Source of the DNA: Tolypocladium sp. Sup5 PDA-1
Lineage: Eukaryota; Ascomycota; Sordariomycetes; Hypocreales; Ophiocordycipitaceae
NCBI GenBank assembly: GCA_000750105.3
Contig: JPHH03000015.1
Coordinates: forward strand, 372,001 to 436,000
Reading direction: 5' to 3'
Length of the DNA stretch: 64,000 nt
Shown here: positions 9,692 through 21,410 of the stretch, piece after piece
How the letters are laid out: each line of letters opens with the position of its first letter
Position numbering within the stretch: position 1 is the stretch's first letter
Program-made: the position numbers and the translations under genes
Notes under the pieces: generated by a model
What the model saw: only the letters and a program-made list of their open reading frames with translations
Databases searched by the model: none
What the model was told of the DNA's origin: nothing

Positions 9692-12600
9692 GGCTACTCC
9701 GATACCGAGATTCCAGGCCTGGACGCTGTTTGCTACGACGGATGGAAGAGTCTCAAACATCATCTGCGGGATGCTCGCCCGCATTGAGGTTTGCAGATCT
9801 GCTGCTGCATCAACAGGGGTTAATCGGGACCCACGCGTCGGAAAGACGCAGCCGGAATCAAGTATGATTGCAAAGGGGCTGACAGGTAGGGCTGTCCAAC
9901 CAGGGTAGATTCAGCATTGGGCGATACAAGCTGAGGGCCGCTGCATGGGGTCTTTATGCCATTCAAGGTTTCCTGTGGAGGAAATGGTTCCGAGGGCATA
10001 TGGGGACATGTGAGGGAGCGCTTGGCGCAGATTCGCTGGGGCTGGCGATTTTTTTTACACTTTTCTGCTCGCTGGCACGTTTCAGGCGCATTGGCAATGG
10101 TGTTTGGGGGCCAGATATACATAGATAGATCCGTCCGTGCAGCCGCAATAGATCACACGTCGCATACGAAGCCCACTCTCTGGACCGTGAACGTGGCGTC
10201 TGAAGGCCGGCACTGCATGAGATGCTCTTCACGTGTCGGGCCAGGTTCCAGAAACGGGGTAACGAGTAATTACGAGGTACGTATCAAACTCGCCCGTTGC
10301 CCTGTTGAGCGCAGGGGTGGAAAACAGAAACGTCATGGCGAGGACACAGCCCAGCCCACAAGCATCTCTTCGTGTCATGTCGACGGCGATGGCGCGCTTG
10401 TGTTCCTGGTGACGACTGGCGCGTGGTTGGAATTCTGGCGGCGGCGCTGGTTTCAAACTGCGACAAACCAAGGCCACATACGTAGGTTAGGTGCCAACGT
10501 AAGAAGACAAGATGGGCTTCTTCATCATGGGGACGAAACCACGGTGTTGAGAACCACAGCCACTCTTTTGTGTCTCCTTTGCTTCGAGGAGGTTGCAGGT
10601 TGGCAAGGCGTCCAGATTCGTAGCGGTCGAGAGGCTCGGAGTCGCCACCAGGGATCGGCGGCGTGGATGGTGCCGCAGGGCTGGAGTGCGCCAAGGCCGG
10701 CTGCTGGGGGGTGAGGCGCATTTACGGGGCAAACGGGCTTGCCGGACGAGGGCTGAGCGAGAAGCGGCATCGGGGTGAGACAGGTGCAGTAATCGGGCAT
10801 AAGGAGCGAGGAAAGATGCGGCGAGTATTCGTACTGCGTGGTGAATGATAGGTACCTTGATACCATCTTGATTCGATATATGTAGTCCCAGCCACTGTGT
10901 TTCTGGAGGCAATGAGAGATTGTTGGACCTCGTGCGGTAACTAAACCAAACCAGAACCATCCTCATTAAGGCACGCTTCACTGATGGTGGCCCGAGGAGG
11001 GGCATTTCTGCGCTGTAGCACAAGAGCGACATAACCCGGGTGGGATAGGAGACACGACTCGACAACGGCAGATCTTGCAGCAGAGAAATCACAAATGTGA
11101 CAAGACGAAGAGAGTGAGATGGACCCTGTTTTCTGAGCCAAGCCCCGATCTGAAAACACGCGGATGGGCCGACAGCGGCGTTTGTGGGCGAGAGCGGGAC
11201 GCGGGGAGAGTTCCAATCACACACTGGTTGGCTGTGACGTTTTGCATAAGAGGCATGTGCTGAGAAGCCCGTTGTGTCTTGGGGGTGGTTGAGCGTAGAG
11301 GGGAAGGGGGCGAACCGGGTAAAAGCGAGGCGCGTGTGTGTGATCTGGTGGTGTGCCCTTCTGGGACCTGGTGCAGTAGTCACGACGCCATGAGGCCCCT
11401 TTCTGGTCCATCCCGCACGGAAGAGGCGAGACAGGCCGGCCGTGACGTTTGTTGACAGAGAGGAAGGCGGATGTAGAGCAGCGTCAGAGAGGGTTGCGTT
11501 TCCCGCCGGGGGGTGGGGGGTTGGATGGTGTACAACGGGCACCATGCGTTGTGCAGCATGCAGAAAGGGCACAGCGCGACAGCGAGGACTCGTCGGTTCC
11601 AGGCACCTCTGATGGATGATAAGCTGTCGCGCCAATCAACCCGGGATATCGAAGCGGCTGTCACCGTGTCATTCCTACCGTGGCCAGCCGGGGCATCGTG
11701 TCTGTCCGTGGACAGAGGCGCTGGGTGCCGTGCATTGTGGATATTCGGGGTTTCTTCGTATCTACGACGTGAAGCGGCAATGGGGCAAGTGGTGATATGT
11801 CTGCTTTGATGGGCACGGTGATGACAGACGACGAGCGAATGATCAAGACGCGGGCGGGAGATTGAGAAGAGAAGCAGACTGTGGTGATTACGGGCTGGGC
11901 GGAGGGCGCTCTGCCTGCCACTGCCACCGTCCTCGTGGCTCCTGCGGTTTTGACTTTGCCGCCTGAGGCACAGACGGACGTTCGCTTTTGGCCACCTCAA
12001 CTGAGTCTCTCACCCTGGCTGTTTACTGCGGGCCGCACCACAGCCGACCTGCAGTGAGGTGCACTGCAGGCCCCGCAATCAGTGAAGGCGGCGTTCCCCA
12101 ACCAAGCGCGGTCTCGGCCGGCGTTGCCTCTTCTGGTGGACGTTGTGAGGCTTTGGGGCATGACGCGCTGGCAAAATGATTAAATTCGGTGAGCGTGGAA
12201 AGGAGCAAAATGACAGGAGATAACCGCGTTGATCATGATGTAGCTGAGCATCATCACCCGGCCGTCCATTGGTGCATGTCTGCTATTTTAGTGATGAGCC
12301 TGGGGGGCTCGTTATTAACGGTCCGGTGCAGTGCAGCGTGACCGCGGCGTCCCGCCCAGTGCCAGCCAGGCTGTTAGGGGCGCGCGAGCCACCCGGCTCC
12401 AGTGGCCATTCGGCGCTGAGTCTGCCGCTCCGCTCCAGGTCGCTGCCCTGAATGGCTGCACTGGAACTGCCCGGCGGCACCGTGTGAGCCTCAAACGCAG
12501 CACGGGTTGCCTTCAACTGTGCCCTGTCCCAGTTGCCAGGCTCCCCCACAATCAGCCCATTCCGTGCAGTTTTGCGACGCATTTGCCGGGCCCGAGTAAC

Positions 12601-13141
12601 GCTTTCTTGTGGCGATACGTTGCCGTGGGAGTATTTTCACTGCTCCTGTTTGTGTTGCAAATTTCCCGTCTCCTTCTCTCTGAAAGGGAGCCTCGTTTCG
12701 AGCGCGACAAGTGCATTTCCAGGCGGCGTGGAGGCGCGGCCCCAATGGGATTCCGTCACCCGCAGCCCAGTCTCCGGTTGTCATCTGCACTGTATTACCG
12801 CTAGGCTTGCGACTGCAACGCCCAGAGGGCAGAGGCCAACCAGGGCCATCCACCAGCACGCAGCGCCAGAAGCGCACCACCAGCGCGCACCACCACCACC
12901 GCCTCCGCGACCCCGACCAGCCTACCCAGCCCACGAAGCCGTTCACATTCTCGTCCTCTTCTTTCTCTCTCTCTCTCGCAACCTCGCCCCCGACGATCGA
13001 GTCCGCTCCATCGAACCCTGCGAGCAATTCTGCCCGGCTTCTCGCGTCCCTCGAACACGGCGATTGACGCCCAGCCAAACTGCCCGGAAACGCACCCCGC
13101 CTGCAGCCGCAGCAAGGGGGAATCCGCGCACCGCCGCGAGC
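9692..13141. other. 3.4-kb region without a supported gene, upstream of the LAMMER kinase
   Basis: GC-rich. It carries several long open frames (for example 10487-11635 minus, 12533 onward plus) that are compositionally skewed and match nothing I know. It probably contains the 3' UTR of the sideroflexin gene and a long promoter plus 5' leader for the kinase gene. A regulatory or non-coding transcript could be hidden here. Confidence 0.45.
12949..12977 (+). promoter_or_regulatory. Pyrimidine (CT) tract upstream of the LAMMER kinase
   Basis: A CT-rich tract ending in repeated TC dinucleotides lies about 165-195 nt before the kinase ATG. Such tracts often mark transcription start regions of expressed filamentous-fungal genes; the role here is inferred. 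Confidence 0.4.
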
Positions 13142-15667
13142 ATGTCGACGCCCACGACGGCCGTCGCTACGCTTCCTCGCTACCACACCCACTACCACCA
13201 CCCATCATATCCGCACCAGCCTCACGGCAGCAGCAACATCGCCAGCACGACCACCACCGCGGCCAACTACCGCTCCGCCGCTGCAAACGCCATCCTGCCG
13301 CCGCCGGCCACGACGACGACGACGACGACGACAACGGCCGCCGCGGTCAGCGCTGCTCGTCTTCTACCCTTCTACGGGCAGCCTGCCACCGCGGGCTCGC
13401 CTGCTGGGGCGGATGGCGTAGTCCAATCCCAATCCTCAGCGCCCCGTCCGCCTCCGCACCGCGACCACCCTGACGACCACCACAACCTCCTGCACAACCT
13501 CAACCCGTCCTCGGCTGCTCATCACGACGACAGCTACACGTCCACAATGGCCAGTGTCGCCGCCAGTGCCGCCGGATCTGACCAGCCGTCGCGGAAACGC
13601 CGTCGCTCCCGCGAGCCCGACTGGAACAATTTCTACCGCAACGGCCTGCCCAAGGAGATCATCGTCATCGACGACTCGCCCGAGCCCGAGGCCAATACCA
13701 GCCGCAGAATCACCAACGGCAACACGACTGTCGCTGCCGCCGCCGCCGCTCGCGACTCGCACGCACAGCAGCCGGCAAGGAAGAGGAGACGGGATGACGA
13801 CCCGGCCACCAGCCGCGCTGCTGGCTATCACGTCCAATATGTCGGGTCACACACGAATACGCCCCTGCAGAACACGACGCCCATCGGCTCCACCCTGTCC
13901 AGCGACCGCACCAACTCGGCCTTGCACACCACGGCCCCGACGTCGCTCTCTTCCAACAGCCAATACGACGATGTCCAGGCACCGCTCAAGCGGAAGCGGA
14001 CTCGCCAGCAGGTTGCCAACGAGGCCAAGCGGAGAGACATTGACGGGCTCGGCGACCCATTCTTCACGTACAAGCCTCCTCCCTATCCGCCAAAGAAGGC
14101 CTCCGAGGTCCACGTCCGAGTCGTTCACGATGTGAGTTTTCCCCCTCTGTCCCCTTCTCTGATACCCTTTGCTGGTCATCATCACCGAGTCTTGATGGAA
14201 TGCATGGCTGACTGTCCCTTCTTCACTTGCTCTAGCGCATTCATGAAAAAGGCCACAAGGTCGACGACGACGACGGCCACTATATTGTCGTGCCCGATGC
14301 CGAACTGACGGATAAGTGTGAGTTAAATCAACTTCGGCATTCCCGTTGCATGCACCCCTCTGACACGGGATTAGACCAAATTACGCGCCTGCTTGGCCAA
14401 GGCACTTTCGGCAAGGTTGTCCAGGCCCGTGACCGGAGACGCAATAAGCTCGTCGCGGTCAAGATTATCCGATCTGTGCAAAAATACCGCGATGCCTCGA
14501 GAATCGAACTCCGGGTACTCGCTACGTTGAAGGCAAATGATGAGGATAACCGGAATCGATGCATCCACCTGCGGGACTGCTTCGACTACCGTGGACACAT
14601 TTGCATAGTCATGGACCTCCTTGGACAGAGTGTCTTTGACTTTCTCAAGGGCAACGGCTTCGTGCCCTTCCCCAACAGCCAGATCCAGAGCTTCGCTCGG
14701 CAGCTGTTTACGAGCGTTGCATGTGAGTTGCCTCCTCCACTCCGTCTCTTGCTGTTATACTGACTGCTGGTATCTAGTCTTGCACGACCTGAACCTGATC
14801 CACACAGATCTGAAGCCCGAGAACATCTTGCTCTGCGATAACTCATACCAAACATTTACCTACAACCGCAAGATCCCATCGTCGTCTACAACCATCAATC
14901 GACAGGCTACCCAGCGACGAGTATTACTCGACACGGAGATCAGATTGATCGACTTTGGCTCGGCCACGTTCCAAGATGAATACCACTCCTCGGTTGTATC
15001 GACCCGCCATTACCGGGCACCCGAGATCATCCTCGGGCTGGGCTGGTCCTACCCTTGTGACATCTGGAGCATAGGGTGCATCCTTGTGGAGTTCTTTACG
15101 GGAGATGCCCTGTTCCAAACGCACGACAACCTGGAGCATCTGGCCATGATGGAGGCGGTTGTCGGCCACCGCATCGACCCGCACCTTGTTCAAACAGTCA
15201 ACAAGATGTCAACGCGCAGTGGTGGAAACCCTGCTTCAAAGTATGCTCTGCCCACGCAGCCGTGAATCTGCACCAATACCGACGCTGACATGATTTCAAG
15301 ATATTTTAAGCGGCTCAAACTTGACTATCCAACTACTGATACTACGCGTGGATCTCGAAGATTTGTCAAGGCGATGAAGCAGCTTCACGTACGTTGACCC
15401 AATGTCGTTGCCTTGGGCGGACATTCGCTGACCAGGATATAGGACGTTATTCCGTCAAACACCACATTCTTTAAGAATTTCCTTGATTTATTGAGAAAGA
15501 TTTTCGTTTACGACCCTGCGCAACGCATCACAGCCAAGGAGGCCCTGAACCACCCGTGGTTCAAGGAGATGGCTGTCCCCGACGATGGAACCGAGGCCGC
15601 CAAGATCCGGCTGGAGAGAAAACGAGCGGAACAGGAGCACGTACGGACGGCGCACTTTGTTGGCTGA
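13142..15667 (+). CDS. LAMMER (CLK/Kns1-type) dual-specificity protein kinase
   Basis: Six exons: 13142-14131, 14236-14317, 14375-14722, 14778-15240, 15301-15388 and 15443-15667; 731 residues. The first ~330 residues are low-complexity (His, Ala, poly-Thr from an ACG repeat) with basic clusters RKRRRSRE, RKRRRDDD and LKRKRTRQQ that look like nuclear localisation signals. The kinase domain follows: Gly loop LLGQGTFGKVV, ATP-binding Lys in LVAVKIIR, catalytic loop HTDLKPENIL, and IDFGSATF in place of DFG-x. The family signature EHLAMMEAVVG is the LAMMER motif. HPWF closes the domain. Family knowledge: LAMMER kinases phosphorylate SR-type splicing factors; in fungi (LkhA, Kns1, Lkh1) they act in cell-cycle control, morphogenesis and stress responses. 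The start ATG at 13142 follows a long leader; the frame is open further upstream, but that stretch lacks family resemblance. Confidence 0.97.
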
Positions 15668-16620
15668 AGGTGCTGCCAGTTACTGAGGGCAACTTGTCTT
15701 TTTTATAACGACCAAACGAGCATGATCATGGAGTTGGGCGGTTTCGATGGCAGACGTGTAGCGCAGAGAGATGTTTTGCTGGAAGACCGACACGACGCCC
15801 AGCGGAATGGCACTGTACTTTTAGTGCAATAGCTGCAGTACTTGTCTTTCCACCTTGCTGACCTGCCTCCGCGGAGAGTCACCATTTTCGGAAGTGGCAC
15901 TGCCTTGTTGGGGCGGTTGAAGGGTATCAAAGGGACATGGCGCACTCGTCCCATCGACTCGTCTGCAAAGACGGCGTGTGCAACGAGGGCGAGCTCTGGT
16001 TGTGCCAAACCTAATATATACCTATATCTGTCCTCTTCGCTCCGAGGATCTCGCCGTTTACAGACGCCGAGGCGGTCACAGTTACTTGGGCAGCTTGGAA
16101 GCCTGCATGGGCGACAGCTTCATCGAGTTGTTGGAACGTGCTGAGCTGATGGTCACAGAGTACCAAGCCGAGCCTTGACTTGACCGCGACTGCAAACGGC
16201 ATGCTCGAAACAGATTCGGGCAAGTGAAATACAGAGTTGCCTCTCTCTGTGCCTGGAAGCTGACTAGTTCTAGTTGTCTTTGTCTCCGACCGGTGCCTTC
16301 AGGAGTTTGAGCAACCCTTGCGGCATAGACATACATCACGGCTTGCTTTAACTAGACGGCAACTGCTGCCTTTGTTTCGGGCGGAACAGCATCCTGTTCA
16401 GGCCGGCGGCAACAAAAACCCAGCATGTTCAAGGCCTGGATGCAGCAAACCACGGGATGGGCCACTCGCTGGCCATGTTCACGAATACATTTATGCCGCG
16501 CAGCATGAGACTTGGCCAAGTCTGTTGTGTGCGAACCACATCCCGAAGACTTGACGCTTCGCCCTCGAACGACTTGGACGGCAACGCCACGCAGTCTTGC
16601 GGATTTGAGATAGAGTCAGA
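15668..16620. other. Spacer between the LAMMER kinase and an unknown gene
   Basis: Both neighbours are on the plus strand, so this holds the kinase 3' UTR and the next promoter. No coding signal is recognised. Confidence 0.5.
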
Positions 16621-18438
16621 ATGGCTCTGCACGTCTTCAACATGCGCAAACGGCTGGAGCCGTTGGGCCCCGAGGGAGGGCGTTTTGAGCACTTTGTTGT
16701 CGCGGATGTGGACAGCGGGCTTAAGGACGTCTCGGATGAAGCACTCGACCAGCTCACCCGTCTGCTCTACCTGGGCCCGGAGCTTCGGGGCGAGGGGTGG
16801 CTGCTGGACCAGGAGCGGCAAATGAGGGAGCTGGATCCGTGTCTCCTGCGCCCCAAGGGCCTCATCGACCGCCTCGCCATCAGCATGGGCAAGCACCGCG
16901 CGCCATTTTCTCCCTCGCGCGCCAACCTCTGCCTCACACACAAGCCGCTAGACCCGCGCGTGGTGCGCAAGCTCATGGTGCTTGTTGCTGATGAGTGCAC
17001 TGTGCAGGTCGACCGGTTCCGCAGCGCGCGAGCGCGCGACAGCGTGGACGTGCCGCCGTCGGTGCGGTGCTGGCTGGAGCGCATGGACTCGGCGACGGCG
17101 CTGTGGCTCGGGCGCGCGCAGTTCGAGGACATGTTCCAGCGGGAGGCGCCGTGGACGGGCGGGCCGACGAGCGAGCGCCGGCGGTGCGAGGCGTGCATCA
17201 TGGCCGTCGTGGGAGGCTGGCCGCAGATGGTCCTGGACCTGCGCGTGGGCCTGGTGGCGCGGCGCGCGTACATGGCCGAGAAGACGGGCACGGAGCGGGA
17301 CCCGCGGCTGCTGCGGGCCGTGGACGCGTGGGCGCGTGCCCACGGGCCGACGAACCAGCAGCGCATCGCGGCGCAGAGCGAGACGCTCGTCGGGGCCATC
17401 GTCCAGCTGCGCAAGGACGTCCGCGCGGGCCTGGAGCAGCGCCGGCGCGACAAGCACCGCAAGCGCGGATGCCATCTGCCGCCGCCCCAGACGCTCCACC
17501 GGACGTGGACGGAGCTCACGCGCGAGGGCCTCCCGGTGCCGCGGCGGCGGCGGATGCTGGCCGGGGCGCTGGCGGGCAACGAGAGCCGGTCGACGTTTCT
17601 GAGCACGGCGGCGTGCACGTCGGGGGAGCGGCTGGCGCTGGTGGGCCGGCGCAGGAGGGATAGCAACGTGGTGCTGCGGGAGGGGGAGACGGGCGGCGTG
17701 GATGCGTGGGCGTGGCTGGAGGGCATCCCCGAGCAGGAGGGCCGGGAGGAGGAGGACGAGTGGGAGGACGACTACGTTGCGTTTCGCGAGGGCAGGATGT
17801 CGCCGCAGCCGGATGAGGTCTCGGAGCTCACGGCTGGCGGCTCCTACGGCACCACGCTGCGCACCATCTCGGAGCTCAGCTCGCGACTCTGCCGCATCCC
17901 GGAGACGCTCGACGAGCTGGCCAGCTTCCGGCCCGACTCGTCCATGCCGCGGAGCGTCTCCGCCATGAGCTCCTTCGACGGTGCCTCCCTCACCCCCGAG
18001 GGCATATCCCTGTGCAACAAGGCAAGCACGTACACGCTCGACTCGTACTACTTCAAGGCCGGCGGCGGCGCCCGCAGCAGCAGCGGCAGCGGCAGCGGCG
18101 GCGGCCCCAGTCTGCCCCCCATGCCGGACCTCCCAGACTTGACGGACCTGTCCTACAACCCCGACGACGACGACGACAGCGACGACGAGAGCACGACGAC
18201 GTCGGTGGGCATGACGCAGCGCATGAGCGCGCTGCTCGTCGACGACGGCAAGCGAGAGGGCTCCGGCGGGGTGGGGCTGAATGCGGACGCGCTGAGGAGG
18301 CTGCAGGAGGAGGAGGGGGACGAGGACGAGGGTCTGTTTGTGAATGAGGATAGTTTGGCGATGTTGGAGGGCGTGGGGGGCACGAGTGTTGGGAGGAGTC
18401 GCGGGGGATGGCCGGTGTTGTATCGGGATGGGGAGTAG
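16621..18438 (+). CDS. Hypothetical protein, acidic C-terminal half
   Basis: One uninterrupted exon of 605 residues, which I do not recognise. The N-terminal ~330 residues look folded, with regular hydrophobic spacing and repeated Trp/Leu/Arg segments (for example PPSVRCWLERMDSATALWLG, then FEDMFQREAPW). The remainder is probably disordered: an acidic patch around EEEDEWEDDY, a Gly/Ser run near GSGSGGG and a DDDDDSDDE stretch. There is no signal peptide or membrane helix. Because the region is very GC-rich, two other frames are also open, but only this one gives a balanced composition and a start in normal context. It may be a fungal-specific scaffold or regulatory protein; function is unknown. 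The first ATG is used; a second Met at residue 8 (MRKRLEPLG) is an alternative. Confidence 0.75.
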   Translation: MALHVFNMRKRLEPLGPEGGRFEHFVVADVDSGLKDVSDEALDQLTRLLYLGPELRGEGWLLDQERQMRELDPCLLRPKGLIDRLAISMGKHRAPFSPSRANLCLTHKPLDPRVVRKLMVLVADECTVQVDRFRSARARDSVDVPPSVRCWLERMDSATALWLGRAQFEDMFQREAPWTGGPTSERRRCEACIMAVVGGWPQMVLDLRVGLVARRAYMAEKTGTERDPRLLRAVDAWARAHGPTNQQRIAAQSETLVGAIVQLRKDVRAGLEQRRRDKHRKRGCHLPPPQTLHRTWTELTREGLPVPRRRRMLAGALAGNESRSTFLSTAACTSGERLALVGRRRRDSNVVLREGETGGVDAWAWLEGIPEQEGREEEDEWEDDYVAFREGRMSPQPDEVSELTAGGSYGTTLRTISELSSRLCRIPETLDELASFRPDSSMPRSVSAMSSFDGASLTPEGISLCNKASTYTLDSYYFKAGGGARSSSGSGSGGGPSLPPMPDLPDLTDLSYNPDDDDDSDDESTTTSVGMTQRMSALLVDDGKREGSGGVGLNADALRRLQEEEGDEDEGLFVNEDSLAMLEGVGGTSVGRSRGGWPVLYRDGE

Positions 18439-18605
18439 TATGTGGGCGGTGGTAGATTACAAAGTGCATCCGTCATATATGGCCTTTACGTCTATGTTGT
18501 ATGGCTGTCATGTGTTGAAGAAAAGGCGTCGTGAGAAGAATGGGTATCGCTCTCTATTTACCCCTGAACCAATACAAGCGCGTGGCATCCGGCCCCTATC
18601 CACAT

Positions 18606-21410
18606 CTAGTCCGCCAGCTTCTCCATCAGCATCTGCACCGCGGGCACGTAGCACGCCGCCTGCTGGAACTCGCCGAGCCGCACCCTCATCAGGTCAAACG
18701 CCAGCAGCACGCCCTGCTCCCCGCCGTCCGCGCGGCGCTCCCTGCGCAGGCTGTCGGCCTTGGAGTAGCGCTGCGAAAAGTGCGTGAGCAGCGTGCGGCG
18801 GGCGCCCATCTCGCGCGCGACGCCGAGCGCCTCGGCCATGGTGGAGTGCCGCTTCGCCTTGGCGTGGTCCTGCTTGTCGTCGCCGAACGTGCACTCGTGG
18901 ACGAGCAGGTGCGCGCCGCGGCAGGCCTGGGCAAAGGCGCTCGAGGGCCGGCAGTCGCCCGAGTAGGCGATGCGCAGGCCCGACGTGAGCTCGAGCTGCG
19001 TGCCGTAGGAGCGCCAGCAGTGCGGCACGGGGACGCGCTTGATGGACGCGAGGCCGAAGTTGGTGGCGGCGTCGGCGCCAAGGGCCTCGCGCGTGGTGAC
19101 GTCGCGGTCCTTGTCCTTGGGCCAGGGGCAGCTGGGGAAGCGCAGGCGGTGGAAGCCGAGGTCCTCGGCCTGCGAGAGCTCCTCGAGCATGGTGCGGTAG
19201 CGCCCGATGCAGGAGATGGCCAGCGTGGCGCTGCTGCTGTCGCGCAGCGTCTGCTCGTACCACGCCTTGATGAGCGAGGCCGCGCCCATGTGGTGGTCGG
19301 CGTGGACGTGGCTGATGACGATGCACTTGAGGTTGCGGAGGACGTCAACGGTCTCGTCGGCGCCGAATGCCCGTCGGATCTGTCCGAGGGTGCCCTCGCC
19401 GCAGTCGAGCAGGTAGTTGCCGATGCCGGGCACGCGGATAAGCGTTCCGGATACGTTGCGATGCTTGCTGGGCACAGAGGAGCCGGTCCCGAGCGGGATA
19501 ATCTCCGCGTCTCTGTTGGGGATATTCTTCTCCGTCTCCTCGATCCTCGCCAGTAGCTTCGGGTCTGATGCCTCTGCCTTGGCTTGGTGGACCAGAGTCA
19601 GAACCTCTTCGTCCACCGCCTCTGAAGCTCCGAGCAGGTCCGGAAAAGGGGCCATGTGGTGGTCGTCAAAGACGAGTCGCGGCATCAACTGCAGCCTCTT
19701 TCCGGCCCGTCCGAGCTCTACGGGCGAATCGGCTGGTGGTGCTGGGTACTTGACGGTGTTGTCAAACTTGGCCAACGGGAACCGCTGCGCATCGATTCGC
19801 CGCAGCTTGACCTGGATCTCGGCCGCCCCTGGATGCGTAACCATGTTGGGGCACGTGTCCTCGGCGCAGAATACGTGCTTGATCTGAGGATGCTTCTGGA
19901 TGAAGCTGTGGACCCGAGCATCCTCCGCCATTCCAGGGCCGAGGATCCAGTACAGGACGGCAATATGCTCCATCAGTTCAGTGCTGTTCCACTCTGGGCG
20001 CTCCATGAACGAAACCATAAAGTCTTGGCTGGGAATATCCGCCACGACGATGCCCTTTCCAGGCTGCGGCTCGCCCAGCACCATGTCCGGCGTCACCGTC
20101 ATGCCGTCCTTGCCTAGAGCGTTCTGGCCCGAGGTCAAGAGCTTAAAGTCCTGAGGCTTGACACCCAGTTCCTTTGCGGCCGGGGCGTTGAATTTGCCCC
20201 TCCGGTCATGGCACTTGACAATGTACGACATGGACGTCTCGCCGTAGCACGTCCGCGGGAGGGGAAAGTGGTTGATGGCCAGGACGTCGTCGCCGAGGTT
20301 ACCGTCGCCGGACGTGTCGCTCGGGTTTGGAAACACCCAGGCAGTTTCGTCCGGGGTTGGAGTCTCTGCGCCATCCGTCGCATACGGACCCTTGTACGCT
20401 TTCAGGGTGCCGTCCTCGACGGTGACGGCCGATTCGGTGGGCTTGAGGTCGCGGAGCTTTCGAGGCACGAGCACAGATCTGTTGCTGAGGCTGCCGCTGA
20501 ACATTATTCTCTCGACAACCATGGCGGCCACGTCGGGGTCTGAAACGGTCGATCTCGACTTGTAGGGGGATTCTGTGTCGGCTCCCGAGGCGGTGCCATT
20601 GGTCCTCTCGACGCTGCTGTGACGGCGTTTCTGCGGACTGCTAGACCGAGCTCTCCGGACTGGAATCTTCCATACCCGGATTGCGTCGTCTGTCCAGTCC
20701 GGCTCAATGTTTGCAGCATTTGCAGCTCTCGGATCTGTCCTGTGCTCGTGTGGTCGCACGTGTATAGGCTGGCGGAAGATGACGGGTCGGCACGCGGCCA
20801 GGATGTGGCACAGGTTGTCGCCGCCGTGGACGCCGATCCCGTTGTGTACGCTCTGCTTCAGCAGCTTCTGACCCTTCTGCTGCCTCTTGACGTTCTCCTG
20901 GCTCGTGTACTCCTTGGCCGAGTCGATGGCGCCGCCGACGCTGAGCAGGTAGCCGACCAGGCCGCCCATCTGGTCCCAGCCGACGGCGCCGCTGAGGAAA
21001 ACGTGCTCGGTGCCACCCATGTGGATCTTGCGGCTGCCAAAGGCGCGCTGGGTGCCCTCGGCGACGCGGCCGAAGATGTAGGAGCGCTTGTCGTGGTGCA
21101 TGTAGATGCAGGAGCCGGGGGTGTCGGAGGACGGGACGGTCGCGAGCTCGACCGTGGTGGCCATGGTGGCGGCGTCGTGGCCCTTGAGCGAGCGCGCCTT
21201 TTTTGCGTAGTTGCGTGCGAGCCCGGGAGGGAAGAGATGGTGATGCGAGGGCAGAAGGGGTCGAGTCGCGGGTCGAGATGTCGAGCTGTAGTCGCGTGCA
21301 CGGCGTCTGGCAAAGGGAGTCTGCTGGCGGCTAGCGAACGGGGCCAGAAACAGACGGCGGCTAAGGAATGAGGTGGGAATTGCGAGGCTGCGCGTTGCCC
21401 ATGGTTCCAT
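18606..21410 (-). CDS. trz1: Long-form tRNase Z (ELAC2/Trz1-type ribonuclease Z)
   Basis: A single exon of 934 residues. Long-form layout: an inactive N-terminal metallo-beta-lactamase half and an active C-terminal half. The C-terminal half has the PxxxRN-type element PSKHRN after PLGTGSSV, the zinc motif SHVHADHHMG (near residue 700), VHECTFGDD, AYSGDCRPS and LLTHFSQRY. The N-terminal half keeps a tail resembling the exosite and GP-type region (YWILGPGMAEDARVH). It is an endonuclease that removes the 3' trailer from nuclear and mitochondrial pre-tRNAs. Residues 1-~80 are Arg/Ser-rich, almost free of acidic residues, and look like a mitochondrial presequence. A second in-frame ATG at 21164 (Met83, MATTVELATVP) would give a form without it, so two localised products are plausible. 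It is divergent from the flavin-reductase-like gene and ends 167 bp from the convergent hypothetical gene. Confidence 0.95.
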   Translation of the reverse strand: MEPWATRSLAIPTSFLSRRLFLAPFASRQQTPFARRRARDYSSTSRPATRPLLPSHHHLFPPGLARNYAKKARSLKGHDAATMATTVELATVPSSDTPGSCIYMHHDKRSYIFGRVAEGTQRAFGSRKIHMGGTEHVFLSGAVGWDQMGGLVGYLLSVGGAIDSAKEYTSQENVKRQQKGQKLLKQSVHNGIGVHGGDNLCHILAACRPVIFRQPIHVRPHEHRTDPRAANAANIEPDWTDDAIRVWKIPVRRARSSSPQKRRHSSVERTNGTASGADTESPYKSRSTVSDPDVAAMVVERIMFSGSLSNRSVLVPRKLRDLKPTESAVTVEDGTLKAYKGPYATDGAETPTPDETAWVFPNPSDTSGDGNLGDDVLAINHFPLPRTCYGETSMSYIVKCHDRRGKFNAPAAKELGVKPQDFKLLTSGQNALGKDGMTVTPDMVLGEPQPGKGIVVADIPSQDFMVSFMERPEWNSTELMEHIAVLYWILGPGMAEDARVHSFIQKHPQIKHVFCAEDTCPNMVTHPGAAEIQVKLRRIDAQRFPLAKFDNTVKYPAPPADSPVELGRAGKRLQLMPRLVFDDHHMAPFPDLLGASEAVDEEVLTLVHQAKAEASDPKLLARIEETEKNIPNRDAEIIPLGTGSSVPSKHRNVSGTLIRVPGIGNYLLDCGEGTLGQIRRAFGADETVDVLRNLKCIVISHVHADHHMGAASLIKAWYEQTLRDSSSATLAISCIGRYRTMLEELSQAEDLGFHRLRFPSCPWPKDKDRDVTTREALGADAATNFGLASIKRVPVPHCWRSYGTQLELTSGLRIAYSGDCRPSSAFAQACRGAHLLVHECTFGDDKQDHAKAKRHSTMAEALGVAREMGARRTLLTHFSQRYSKADSLRRERRADGGEQGVLLAFDLMRVRLGEFQQAACYVPAVQMLMEKLAD

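Noticed and set aside
10487..11635. 382-codon minus-strand open frame
   Set aside because: Composition is skewed (Ser, Pro, Arg, His), there is no domain or regular hydrophobic pattern, and a GC-rich region easily yields such frames by chance.
16767..17726. 319-codon minus-strand frame and other long frames opposite the 605-residue gene
   Set aside because: They mirror the coding strand in very GC-rich sequence and are almost pure Arg/Ser/Ala/Pro.
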